A stretch of 20,606 nt of DNA from Plakobranchus ocellatus (Eukaryota; Mollusca; Gastropoda; Plakobranchidae). The notes beneath the pieces are model-generated. The model was not told the origin of the DNA. It ran no database searches and was given only the letters and a program-made list of their open reading frames with translations. Within the stretch, counting starts at the first letter, position 1. Every line of letters starts with the position of its first letter. A program made the position numbers and the translations under genes. Below, in pieces: positions 9,185 through 18,734 of this stretch. The stretch spans positions 248,609 to 269,214 of the forward strand of contig BLXT01006697.1 of assembly GCA_019648995.1 (NCBI GenBank), read 5' to 3'.

Positions 9185-9394
9185 AAAAAACTTCCATCTC
9201 TGCTTCAGAATGATGGGAAAGATTTGAAAGAAATCAGAAATCTATACTGGGATCAGACTGCATCTGTAGGAAAAGAGGGAGAACACAGTGATTTTAAATA
9301 CATCCAAAGAGGTGCGAGGCAGGGATGTGTAACGTCTTCTGATCTTTTTAACCTTTATAGACTCTTGTTTCAAACCATTGTGTTTGATTTGTAG
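9185..9394 (+). mobile_element. LINE reverse transcriptase fragment, RQGC region
   Basis: The plus strand reads NDGKDLKEIRNLYWDQTAS, then GARQGC (9311-9328) and DLFNLY. This is the stretch just upstream of the active-site Asp pair in endonuclease-type LINE reverse transcriptases. The active site itself is missing. The match fades after about 9360. It is inverted relative to the adjacent fragment at 9102-9178, which carries a later part of the protein. Confidence 0.75.
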
Positions 9395-9625
9395 GAAAAA
9401 TTTAGGAAAAAGTTCTTTTCAATTTACGATCTTTAAACATTAACCTTATATTTTACGTCAAATTCTTTGCTTATCAAGTATCTATGATATATCTTATTTG
9501 TGATCGTCATTTTTTTACTTGATAAAGCCTTATGGGTGAAACATTGTGAGGTATACTCTGTGTTATTTAATTGTTCATATATATAGATATAAGAGTGAGT
9601 TGGTGGTTGTATTCTTTTACTATAT

Positions 9626-9960
9626 TTACAGTCCACAGTAAAAAAGTGAAATAAGTCCCATGCTTGGTCTAAGCGTTGAGGAACCAGTAGTGGGGTTCTG
9701 GTTGCTTTTGGCATATATGGCATTCTTAGGCAGTTTGCCATTGCTTTCCACACTGCCTTTACTTTCCCTGGGTCTTTGAATATCTGCTACCCATTTAGTG
9801 CTAGGTGAGCATGAAGGAGCAGTGAAAGATTGTTTTCTCATGGACTGGGATTTAAAACTCAAGTTCTTCACTGGTAACCAGTTGTCCCTCGAAAGAGACA
9901 CAGTTCTCCAAAGTTCTCTCCAAGTTCTAGTTTAGGTATCGCTACTGCAAGGGCATGTTT
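9626..9960 (-). other. unassigned coding-like stretch
   Basis: One minus-strand frame is open from 9901 to a stop at 9626 and, beyond a single stop, continues upstream toward 10000. It gives a Ser/Thr/Lys-rich peptide (WRELWRTVSLSRDNWLPVK, KWVADIQRPRESKGSVES). A second frame is also open over 9753-9433 (MWKAMANCLRMPYMPKA). The composition is unlike the AT-rich flanks, so a decayed mobile-element protein is likely, but I cannot name the family. Minus-strand pieces near 10080-10110 (RTPTKSVGGFHLK) may be part of the same relic. Confidence 0.25.
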
Positions 9961-10497
9961 GAAATATTTGCATATTTTTGGCAGTATACTGGTAGCCATT
10001 AATAAATGGTTTTGGAGATATTTAGCACAAGTTTCACTGGTTTAGGAGGTTTTTTTTTAAGTGGAATCCTCCCACGCTTTTTGTTGGTGTTCTAATGTAG
10101 TCATTGGGAGTTAGTTAAGGAGATTGGATTCTTCTGTGGCTTCTTTTTGGAGAAATTCTGGTTGTTTTCTTTTGAAAATTTTTTTGCTGTGTCTGGATCC
10201 TGAATAAAGGTTTTTGTCACTTTATATGAAAGAGAATTATTCGCTTAAAAGCTCCACTTTTGTCTTGATCTATTATGGTCTGAGTCTTATTGATTTCACA
10301 AGAAGTTTTTTTCTTCCAATACCATTTATCAGATTCCAAATTTGCAATTATCATCTTATATCGTTGGAATTTTTAATCTAGACCCATAAACTTGCTAGTG
10401 AATATTTTTTACTCTACAATCTAGATTACAATTTATTTTTCTTCTTACATTAAATATATATTATATGATGCTAATATATTTGGCTATTGAATATTAC
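9961..10497. other. AT-rich stretch, possibly relic of the same element
   Basis: Apart from short coding-like pieces on the minus strand near 10080-10250, nothing is recognised. Confidence 0.3.
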
Positions 10498-10563
10498 TGT
10501 AGACCTACCATCATTTTATTTTTTACAATAATATAATATAATATATATGGCGATAGGTCTACA
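10498..10563. repeat. inverted repeat around an AT-rich loop
   Basis: TGTAGACCTA (10498-10507) is repeated perfectly in inverted orientation as TAGGTCTACA (10554-10563), separated by 46 bases that include an (ATAAT)-like alternating tract. It could form a hairpin or be the remains of a very short inverted-repeat element. No target-site duplication is evident. Confidence 0.55.
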
Positions 10564-12742
10564 ATAACGCTAGACATTCTAAATTCTTAATTCGTGTGAT
10601 TGGAAGGGAAGATTCCTCTGAAGTCAAGTTTTAGGTTGGCAGGCCCGCTATACATGTACTTTACTGTACCGATGTCCCCTTATTTATTTGTGATTGTGAG
10701 GGAATATTATAATATATGTATAATTCCCAAAAGTTTCTCAATACAAATAATGTACATACAATTTTTGGTTGTTTTTTTTTTTCTTCTTTAATTCAAAGCC
10801 TTTTCCATGAAGAGAAATGTTTTAAGAGATAGTCTACATAATTTAAGCTGTGTCATGTGGCAACTTTTGTAAAGAGCAATGTTTTATATGGAAAAATAGT
10901 CTTTTTTTAATGAAAAAGTGAACACTTTTATGGAGGCTTCTTCCTTTTACAAATTAACCCTGTTTCAAGTCAAATTCACCATGTGCTAGCAATATGGTAA
11001 GGTCATGGTAATCATGATCAACCTCTGTATGAAAGATTAGGTGGATCTATTCATTTATAAAGAAATATCAGCTAAATAAGTGTAGATTTACCAAACATAT
11101 CTCTGGTTGTGAAATGGTATATATCTATAAACCTAGATGAAATCACTTGTTCGCATTATTTATTTGACGTGAAAGGTGTTTTAGCAAAAAAAATTTTCTT
11201 TCGATCACACTTCAATGGAAACATTTTTTAGAAGAGCTGTTTTAATGGAGAAAGTCAGCGGAATTTTATTGATGCGTCAATCGTTGTGAATTTGTTATGT
11301 CCACTACTTACACAAGCTTTAAATAGTATTCTCATATCATACTTAACTTTTGTATCGCTCAGTTCAGTGCACAATTTGATTACATATAATTGAAAATTAC
11401 GACACCAGGAAATGAGCCAAGGCAGTCTTCAAGTTCCAGTAACTAAACCTATTTTTTTTGAACGTTTTAGTTTTGTTGTGTCAGGGAAACTGTATTGAAA
11501 AATGTTATGTCCGTCTACTGTTCAAGCCCTGTAACGAACAAACAATGTAGGTAGCATTTGAGCATGATGTGTCATGGCTCTTAATCTAAAGTAAAAGAAC
11601 TAATTTAGATTATTGTAAGTTTTATAAAAAAAAAAAACAGCCAAATGTAGAGAGTACATTTTTAATGGAGGAAACTAAAAAAAAACTTGCTGAGTAATCA
11701 AAGGTATATAAATAGATTTTCAGATGTAGATTTTTTAAAGTGGATCTGTAAAAAACATAATTCCATGACTTTCACAACAAAGAAGTGTTTATATTTTCAT
11801 TGTTCCGATTCATAGCTTTCTTTCTGGGTTTTCAAATCTCAATGAAAATGCAAGCAGAATCAAAACATTTTCTAAGACTTCAGCCTTGATTAAATAGATT
11901 TAATTATAATAGATGAACATCTAAAACCAATGATTTCTAGTTTTATTTTTTACGCTGCTGTTCTTAGTGTCAATTGGAAAAAACCCAAACTTTTTTTTGT
12001 CTTATAGATGTGTGATCAAATAACTTGTTGTTTGAATGATATCAATGTGAACCTTTTGAAATTGTTTCTAAACATGTAAGATTACATATTTTGCATAAGA
12101 GCTTCTTGTCAATCCCTAACAGATTTCCTGATTAATCGTGTGTTCCTCTTGCTTTTTATTTTCATTGTGAATGTTGTGTCTGGGCACTGATATTTTTCCT
12201 CACTTTGAAAGGAATGAGTCAAAACTGTCATAATTGTATACAATGCATTCATTTAAACACAAAATGCGATGTAAGGATTTTTTATCAAAATTTTCAGCAA
12301 ACTTTTTGTGCACTTTACTGCCCTTCCCATCAAAGTGATTGAGTGAAAGCCCTTTGGACTTTCCCCAGATTTTATAGAAAGAGTTTCTCAATTGTCCAAC
12401 ACTTAAGGCATTTTTTCAAGAGAAATTTTGTTGTGAATTGTTATGTCTGGGACTGGGCGAAATTATGAACATAAACATCAACAATTTTTTGAGGGTGATT
12501 TTTTAAGATCTTTTTCTTTTTAAAATTGTAAAGTTAAAGTAATCTCTTTGCGTATTACACATATTTTGAAGTGATTAAGAATGTGTAAAACTTTTGGGAA
12601 TGCCTCACAATATACATACATATATCTATTTTTTTTAACTACTGTCCTGATTTATTGATGATAAAATATAACATTGTGGAAGAAATGGGTATCTGAGGTT
12701 AAAAAAACTAATACTACTTTGTTTGTGTGTGTGCAAATGCAG
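10564..12742. other. AT-rich stretch upstream of the phosphatase exon
   Basis: No coding sequence is recognised. A degenerate motif (TTGTGAA..TGTTATGTC) recurs at 11284, 11495, 12164 and 12431, all in the same orientation, which hints at an old, diverged repeat. Confidence 0.4.
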
Positions 12743-12865
12743 TCACCTGCGATAGATCAAGATTGGCCCACGACCTCCTCTGACATAGTAAGAGACAGGC
12801 TTCAAAACCTTTTTCTTGATTGTATCATTGATGCAGACTTGAAGATGGGCAATGGTATGAACAAG
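12743..12865 (+). CDS. DUSP22: DUSP22/DUSP15-like phosphatase, first coding exon
   Basis: ATG at 12845 begins MGNGMNK, which is the conserved start of the DUSP22/DUSP15 (JSP1/VHY) phosphatases. Gly2 is N-myristoylated in that family, which targets the protein to membranes. The seventh codon ends at 12865 and is followed by GTATAG, so the junction is between codons, exactly where vertebrate DUSP22 has its first coding intron. The exon probably begins at 12743, after a GT-rich tract and TGCAG, so it would carry about 100 bases of 5' leader and not be the first exon of the transcript. Only 12845-12865 is confidently coding. The leader is open in the same frame, so an N-terminal extension cannot be excluded. 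The symbol marks the family, since invertebrates may have a single gene ancestral to both. Confidence 0.85.
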
Positions 12866-13336
12866 GTATAGTTCTCCATTCTTGTGTACTATTTTTTTTT
12901 TTGTAAGTAAAGAGATTCGTACACATTATGAATTTACATATGTCTATTTACGTACATATGGACAAATGGTAATAAGAATGTGTTAAATAGAAATATTTTT
13001 CTTTCCTTTATCTAAATCTTTCTATTTACAATTTATTGTTTCTGCCACCTTTCTTATCTATAGTTTAACAATAAGAATGATAGACCATTTTTATGTATTA
13101 TTTCATCAAAATAGCATCAGTTGAAGTATTGGACTCTAGTGGAAATCAAAGAATGCAATAGCAATGCGGAAAAAATTTTCTATGATCCTTATTCACCTAT
13201 GTACAAAGGTTTTGTTTAGATATCTTTACTTCATTTGTTTTAATTACTTTGGGTGATTAAAAAATTTTTTTAAATCACTTCAGTGAAATTATGTGTCTGT
13301 CTTGACAGCAATTTTACTAAAGCAGCCATAGAAAAG

Positions 13337-13372
<36 letters not shown>
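13337..13372 (+). repeat. 36-base A homopolymer
   Basis: An uninterrupted A-run of 36, followed by TG and more A-rich sequence. It might be the tail of an old retroposed sequence, but no body of such an element is recognised to its left. Its length in an assembly is likely to be unreliable. Confidence 0.9.
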
Positions 13373-13374
<2 letters not shown>

Positions 13375-13833
13375 AAAAAAAAAAGAAAGCATAAAATTAA
13401 CTAGGGTTATAGTGCAAGTGGAGATGAACATATTTATCATACTTATGTACTTTTTACGCAACTGCAGTTAGTGAGATGATGATTCAAATTTAGAATGAGA
13501 AGAATCATTTTAATATCTTGAGAAGATGTGAGTAAAGAAAAAAACAATTGAATAATTTGAAAAGGAAAACACTCTTGGTTTTTTTTTTTTTTTACTGTTG
13601 GCAAGGACAATTCAAAAACAGTATTGTAGAAACCTCATAACTCAAATTGCCCGGGAATGGACCATAACTTCAAATTGTAATACTTTGAATCATTAAAAGG
13701 GGCAAAATTAGGGGTCTAAAAACAGCACTGATTCTTAGGCCTACTTTTGGCATCCATTTCTTTCCTCTCAGTTTAACCCCTCCCATGTCTTACATTGTTG
13801 TTGACTCTATCTGTGCGAGGTGTTTTATTATCG

Positions 13834-14157
13834 TATCCGTATTTCGGGGGTGACTGGGTACCCCCACATTTTAATATTTTAATAGCAGAATAGTCTTATC
13901 CGTATATGTGAGGTAACTGCCTGCCCCCTTACTATCCGTACGTCAAGGGGTAACAAAATCACCCCATACTTTACATAGTAAAAAAATAATGGAGGGTTTC
14001 GGAAATGATCTCATATCAGTTCAATATTGATATTTTGTCAATCATTATTATGTAATCGTATATTAAATTGAATTTTTGAGGAATACCAAAAAGCTGAAAG
14101 AAAAATTCCCATTTTAAGTATTTTTAAAACAAGCCTTGGGTAACAAAATTACCCCAC
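13834..14157 (+). repeat. TATCCGTA-headed, partly palindromic repeat units
   Basis: TATCCGTA occurs at 13834, 13897 and 13933. Each is followed within about 10 bases by a G-rich box (GGGGGTGAC, GAGGTAAC or GGGGTAAC) and then a C-rich box (TACCCCC, TGCCCCC or CACCCC). A related unit without the header lies at 14138-14157 (GGGTAACAAAATTACCCC). In three of the four, the G and C boxes can pair (GGGGGT with ACCCCC, GGGGT with ACCCC, GGGTAA with TTACCC), giving short hairpins. Spacing is irregular (63, 36 and about 205 bases). The last unit ends right at the truncated 5' end of the LINE. Function unknown; it could be a small satellite or part of an inverted-repeat element. Confidence 0.65.
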
Positions 14158-14161
14158 ACAT

Positions 14162-14872
14162 ATGGATAGAGTTAGTGGCACTCCTGGAGTATGTCCAGGA
14201 ACAAACGATCAAGAGCTCAGACTTCTTGACTTAGCGAAATACAATGACCTTAAGATCATGAACACTTTTGGCCCACACAAGCCTTCAAGAAGATGGACAT
14301 GGCATAGCCCAGGAGAAGAGTATCACAACCAAACAGACTACATCATGATAAAGCGTTGATTCCAATCAAGCGCAAACATCGCTCGAACAAGAAGCTTCCC
14401 CGGCGCTGATGTTAGTAGTGATCATGAGCTTGTTATAATGACGTTTGCACTCAGATTGAAGAAGAACAAGAAACAAGGAAACATCAGAATCAAATTTGAC
14501 GTTGATAAACTGAAAGATCCAAACATACTTACAACATTCCAAGCAAATATAGGAGGAAGATTTGCACCTTTACTCGCCTTGGATAACGAACAGGATCTCA
14601 CACCTGATGACCTTGCAGAGATCTTCAACGAGACACTGTCAGAAGAAGCATCAAAACTACTGAGCAAACCTCGTGTTAAGAAGAAAAAGTGGATGACTGA
14701 TGAAACACTCGCACTATGTGACCAATGCCGATCCTTAAAGAAGAGAAAGAAAGAGCCAGAGGGTGATCAACAATACAGAGAGACAAATCTAAAAGTTGAA
14801 AGAAGTATAAAAGAAGCCACTGAGAAATGGATTGAAGATCAGTGTGAGGATATCAAAAACAGCCCAACATAA
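14162..14872 (+). pseudogene. LINE ORF: endonuclease end and linker
   Basis: This frame gives the C-terminal endonuclease motifs: TFGPHKPSRRWTWHSPG, then TDYIMIKR, then VSSDHELV with the catalytic SDH at 14417-14425. The APE-type endonuclease nicks target DNA to start reverse transcription in active elements. TGA at 14357-14359 interrupts it at a place where CGA is expected, consistent with decay of a CpG. After SDH comes a Lys-rich linker (LRLKKNKKQGNIRIKFD; KPRVKKKKWMT; ERSIKEATEKWIEDQ). Around 14866 the frame shifts by one base, and the frame given ends at TAA 14870-14872. Confidence 0.8.
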
Positions 14873-15542
14873 CAATAGTAATAAAGCTTACAAGATTGTC
14901 AAGGATTTAACAGGCACAAAACAAGCAAGAGTAACTACAATTGAGAGCAAAGAAGGGAAGTGTCTGACGGAGGAAAAAGAAATTCTGGAAAGATGGACCG
15001 AATACTGCTCTGAGCTATATACACATGTGGCCATCATAAAGAACCATCATCAAACAATGCCAGACACAGTATTTTAAGAGCCGAGATAATAGAAGCTGTC
15101 TCATCCCTGAAATCTGGAAAATCAGCAGGAATAGACAACATCACAGAAGAAATGGTTCAAGCTGGAGGGGAAGTGACTATAGACATGTTACTCCTCATCT
15201 GTAACAAAATCTTGCAGACAGGAGTGTGGCCAAAACCATCATCCTAATCAAAAAAGGAAACTTGAAACTGTGTCAAAACTACCGCACTGTTAGTCTAATA
15301 AGCCATCCCAGCAAAGTAATGCTAAAAGTCATCCTGAATAGACTTGAACCTGAGGCTGAAAAGATCATTGCGGAAAACATGCTGGCTTCAGACCAGGTCG
15401 CAGTACCGTTGGACAAATTTGCAATGTTAGAATACTCATAGAAAAGTATCTCCAGCACGAACAGGAGCTTCACCATGTTTTCATAGATTTTAAAAAGGCA
15501 TTTCGATTTGACAGAGTCTGGCATGAGGCCCTTTGGTCAACC
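14862..15542 (+). pseudogene. LINE ORF: reverse transcriptase N-terminal part, frameshifted
   Basis: Pieces in three frames give the expected order: NKAYKIVKDLTGTKQAR, LTEEKEILERWTEYCSELY (frame to 15077), then RAEIIEAVSSLKSGKSAGI (from 15071 in another frame), then KKGNLKLCQNYRTVSLISH and KVMLKVILNRLEPEAEKII (15226 frame), then AGFRPGRSTVGQICNVRIL (15381 frame) and motif A, FIDFKKAF. Several codons are missing near 15220-15240. Six extra bases (15501-15512 region) put two residues inside motif A between KKAF and DRVW, next to the first catalytic Asp. This would spoil the enzyme even without the frameshifts. Confidence 0.8.
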
Positions 15543-16558
15543 ATGAGGAAGTATAATATCAACAGCAACTTAATCAGTGTCATAGAGAGCTTGTACAACA
15601 AAGCAACAAGCGCAGTTTTTTGTAACAACAATATCGGAGACTGGTTCAGAACAACAGTCGGAGTGCGACAAGGCTGCCCACTCTCTCCAACCCTCTTCAA
15701 TATCTTCCTTGAAAGAATTATGACTGATGCTCTAGAGGACCACTTCAGAGCAGTTAGCATTGGTGGCAGACCTATCACCAATCTACAAATTGCCGATGAC
15801 ATCGATGGGCTAGCTGGAAATAAATGTGAACTGGCTAGCTTGGTGGAACAACTGGACAAAGCCTCATCCAACTTTGACATGGAGATTAGTGCTGAGAAAA
15901 CCAAGATAATGACCAACAGCAAAGAGTCATTGAAGAAAGAAATAAAGGTCAACGGTCAATAACTTGAAAGTGTTACAAAATCCAAATATCTAGGCTCAAT
16001 ACTCTCCGACGAAGGAGCAAAGCCTGAAATACTGTCCAAAATAGCCCAGACTACAGCTGTTCTGACCAAACTTAAACCCATCTGGAACAATAAGAACATT
16101 GCTATCAGCTCTAAGATCAGACTGCTACATTCCTTGGTCATGTCAATTTTTCTCTATGCCTGTGAGGCGTGGATACTGAATGCTGATATAGAAAGAAGAA
16201 TCAGAGCCATGGAAATGAGGTGCTTCAGAAGACTACTTGGTATCTCATATGAAGATCATATCACAAATGAGGAAGTGAGCAGAAGAATTGAAAATGCCAT
16301 TGGACCACATGTTGACCTTCTGACCATCATTCGACAATGGAAACTGAAATGGTATGGGCACACTACTCACTCATCTGGTTTAGCCAAGACCATCATGCAG
16401 GGTACCGTAAATGGAGGCAGAAGAAACACTGGGAAGGCAACATCAGAGAATGGACAGGACTTGAGCTGAGAAACACCTTACGGAAAGCTGAAGATAGAGA
16501 AGAATGGAAAACTGTAGTAAGGAGATCCTCTGCTGTGCCCCGATGGATCCCAATCTAA
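15543..16558 (+). pseudogene. LINE ORF: reverse transcriptase core and C-terminal region
   Basis: The frame from 15381 continues through RQGCPLSPTLFNIFLER (15666 on) and the active site IADD (15789-15800), where the usual Y is I. A stop at 15960-15962 interrupts NGQ|LESV. The same frame resumes with SKYLGSILSDEGAKPEILS, LYACEAWILNADIERRI and MRCFRRLLGISYEDHITNE, then KWYGHTTHSSGLAKTIMQG. Near 16420 a deletion moves the end into another frame (HWEGNIREWTGLEL, AEDREEWKTVVRRSSAVP) with final TAA at 16556-16558. This C-terminal block is typical of LINE proteins in molluscs and cnidarians. Confidence 0.85.
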
Positions 16559-17846
16559 GTGATAGGTGATAGGAATATGTCAGCTTTTATTAAAACTATG
16601 ATCAGCACTGTTATGAGAGAAAAAAGGGATGGGATGAAAAGATTTTTTTTTTTCTTATTGCCGTTTGGGCAATGTGGGCTTCGAAACATGAGAATTGACT
16701 TTCTTTGACTATGAATAATGGATTCAAACTTAACAAAGCCAAAAAAAAAAAAAAGATCTTAGATTGCGAATACTTTGATTTATGAGAAATTCGAATAGGA
16801 GATGTCAACTTTCGAGGTTTCCATTGTATTATATCAAAAGCAGGTGCTGGAGCATAAAAAATATAGGTATGAAAGAAAATAAATGACATTAGGATTTACT
16901 ACAGTACACTATTAAGTGCCCATTAGGTGCTAAATTTTTTTCTTCATGTGCTTTAGAGTAAAAGTTGAAAGTCATGAGCATATGAAATAGGAAAGTATTA
17001 TGTAGGGTGATGAAAAAGGCAAGAGGAAATAATTAAGATTGAGCACTAGGATTTATTCCAAAGTACTTACCAAAACAGCAACTTGCTTTAGCTTTACCTC
17101 TATCACTTTTTTTAAACAAGAAAATACTCAATTTCATAGATTTATTTATGCACAATATTTATACCTTCAAGTAAAGTTTTAATCTCTTATTTAAATATCA
17201 AACTAAATAAACTAGAAAGTCATCCATATCCAGGAAATATAATTATATCTGTAAAAAAATAAAACAAATAAGTCGTGTTGTAAGAAACTAAGACTGCAAT
17301 AGATCTTTAATAAGCTATCTAGATCTATCCCATATTATAGAATAGGATCTGAATCTAGATCTACATCCGAAAAATTCCTGATCCTAAACAGATCCAGAAA
17401 ATAATCATAAAGGATTATTAAACAAATTAAATATCTAGATAAAAAAAAGAGGAGGGGGGATGAGCAATGTTCAAGCAATGTATATAAACTAGATTTCATA
17501 AAGCCATGAAAACACTGAAATATAATGAGATAATGGGAATTAAATCAGGTTTTAACAGAGGCAATAACAACATATATTATATACCTTGCTTTACAGCATA
17601 ATTGTAACCTAAGTTTCAAGTACTACAGGTTGGGTTGCTCCACACTCAACAGTGCCTGCATTTAGACTTAAATAAATACATACCATACATTCGCTCAGTA
17701 AGATCATTATATCATTGATATGATATCATGTTATTTTCTCCCAAGGTTAAAATGAGGTCATGAATGTTAAGACATAAGATTGGCTATTCCTACTGAGAGA
17801 CAAAAAAATAAAAGATCATTTAGAGCATTATTTTTCCATTTCTCAG

Positions 17847-17963
17847 ATTTTGTCTGGTTTGTACATTGGGAACTTCAGAGATGCCAAAGATTTGGAGCAA
17901 CTTGAAAATAACAACATTACACACATAGTGTCTATTCATGATAATGCCAAGAAAATACTAGAT
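17847..17963 (+). CDS. DUSP22: DUSP22/DUSP15-like phosphatase, second coding exon
   Basis: Thirty-nine codons begin ILSGLYIGNFRDAKDLEQL and continue NNNITHIVSIHDNAKKILD. This is the N-terminal part of the dual-specificity phosphatase fold, before the catalytic HCxxGxxR loop, and it aligns without gaps to the same 39 residues of vertebrate DUSP22. TTTTTCCATTTCTCAG lies before the exon and GTAAGTA after it. Both junctions are phase 0, matching the exon with the MGNGMNK start. DUSP22 and DUSP15 remove phosphates from Tyr and Ser/Thr in signalling proteins, including those of JNK pathways. The catalytic Cys and Arg are not in this window; the next exon, expected to start with a conserved Gly or similar codon, was not found up to 20606. 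Confidence 0.9.
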
Positions 17964-18318
17964 GTAAGTATCATAACAGTGCAGATACCTTCTTATCTTA
18001 GTAATTAAAGCATGTTTTGCCTCTTTAAAAAAAAAATTCACAATATTTAAGGCTAGGAATTTAAGGTATAGAAAGATACCATCCATTTTAATATTTAAAT
18101 CTTAATTATATAAAGATGTATAATTTTCACGCATAGCTATATTTCTAGGGGTTTAAAACAAGAATCTTAGTGTGATTTAGACCATAAAGAAGTTACCTTA
18201 ACACATCTAGAAATATAGGCAGAAATATCAAATGGTCTTCTGACACTCGATTGTGAAGTCATTATCTGAGTTGTGACATTGAAAGACTAAACCTAGATCT
18301 GAAATGCACAAAGATATG
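17964..18318 (+). other. start of the second phosphatase intron
   Basis: The intron opens with GTAAGTATC and continues as AT-rich sequence with TCTAGATCT-like motifs near 18291. Nothing else is recognised. Confidence 0.5.
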
Positions 18319-18417
18319 GTGCCCTTAAATTGAGAGGCATCCTATCTAGATCTGACTCCTAAAAGGTCGATGACACCTATGATAGTGCCAGGGATTGGGA
18401 GGCATCCTGCCTATATC
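18319..18417. repeat. imperfect tandem duplication, unit about 66 bases
   Basis: GTGCC....ATTG(A/G)GAGGCATCCT(A/G)(T/C)CTA(G/T)ATC occurs at 18319-18352 and again at 18385-18417, about 66 bases apart. A weaker third match (GGAGGCACAGTGG) lies near 18478-18490. It looks like a local tandem duplication within the intron. Confidence 0.5.
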
Positions 18418-18674
18418 AAATTGGTAAGGGCTAGATAAAAAAAAAATCATTATCTCAAAGGAATCCACCCGAATTTTGGAGGCACAGTGGTCTTTTATCT
18501 TTTTTTTTTTAATACTTCAGCTTAAAATGATGTTAAGTGGAAGTTTTGAGAGAGAAAAGCGCTATCATTTCTAATCTCTCTGAGTTTTGTCTTTCAATCG
18601 CACACTATTAAAAGAAAAAGATTTGGCCTTTGTGCAGTTATAATCCATTGACTTCAAGAAGATCTAAGGTTTTC

Positions 18675-18734
18675 AGAAAAAAAAAAAAGGATGAGGAGGA
18701 GAAGGAAGAAGTAAAGAAGGTGGGAGAAAAGATT
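18675..18734 (+). repeat. purine-rich tract
   Basis: About 60 bases that are almost all A and G, starting with an A-run and continuing as GAGGAGGAGAAGGAAGAAG-type sequence. It is low complexity. Confidence 0.7.

Larger units (their letters stand above)
14160..16573 (+). mobile_element. 5'-truncated, broken LINE in sense orientation
   Basis: The plus strand holds the end of an APE-type endonuclease, a reverse transcriptase and the C-terminal region of a non-LTR retrotransposon. It is truncated at the 5' end within the endonuclease. It ends just after the last stop codon with a short tandem repeat, GTGATAG twice (16559-16573), a terminal feature seen in RTE-like and related LINEs that lack a poly(A) tail. 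I see no clear target-site duplication. It lies inside the phosphatase intron in the same direction as the gene. Clade is not certain; RTE-like or jockey-like families both have similar C-terminal sequences. Confidence 0.85.
12866..17846 (+). other. first coding intron of the DUSP22-like gene
   Basis: It runs from GTATAG after codon 7 to TTTCTCAG before codon 8, about 5 kb, phase 0. It contains a long A-run, palindromic TATCCGTA-headed repeats and a sense-oriented broken LINE, described separately. The parts 12866-13336, 13380-13833 and 16574-17846 show no other recognisable element beyond short homopolymers. Confidence 0.75.

Noticed and set aside
10498-10563. Inverted repeat as a tRNA or other structured RNA gene
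   Set aside because: The 46-base loop is almost pure AT and there are no tRNA arms or conserved boxes.
13270-13461. Minus-strand frame across the long A-run
   Set aside because: It is mostly poly-Phe from the homopolymer and has no protein-like flanks.
14422-14667. Minus-strand frame opposite the LINE
   Set aside because: It is a shadow of the LINE linker region, which reads clearly on the plus strand.
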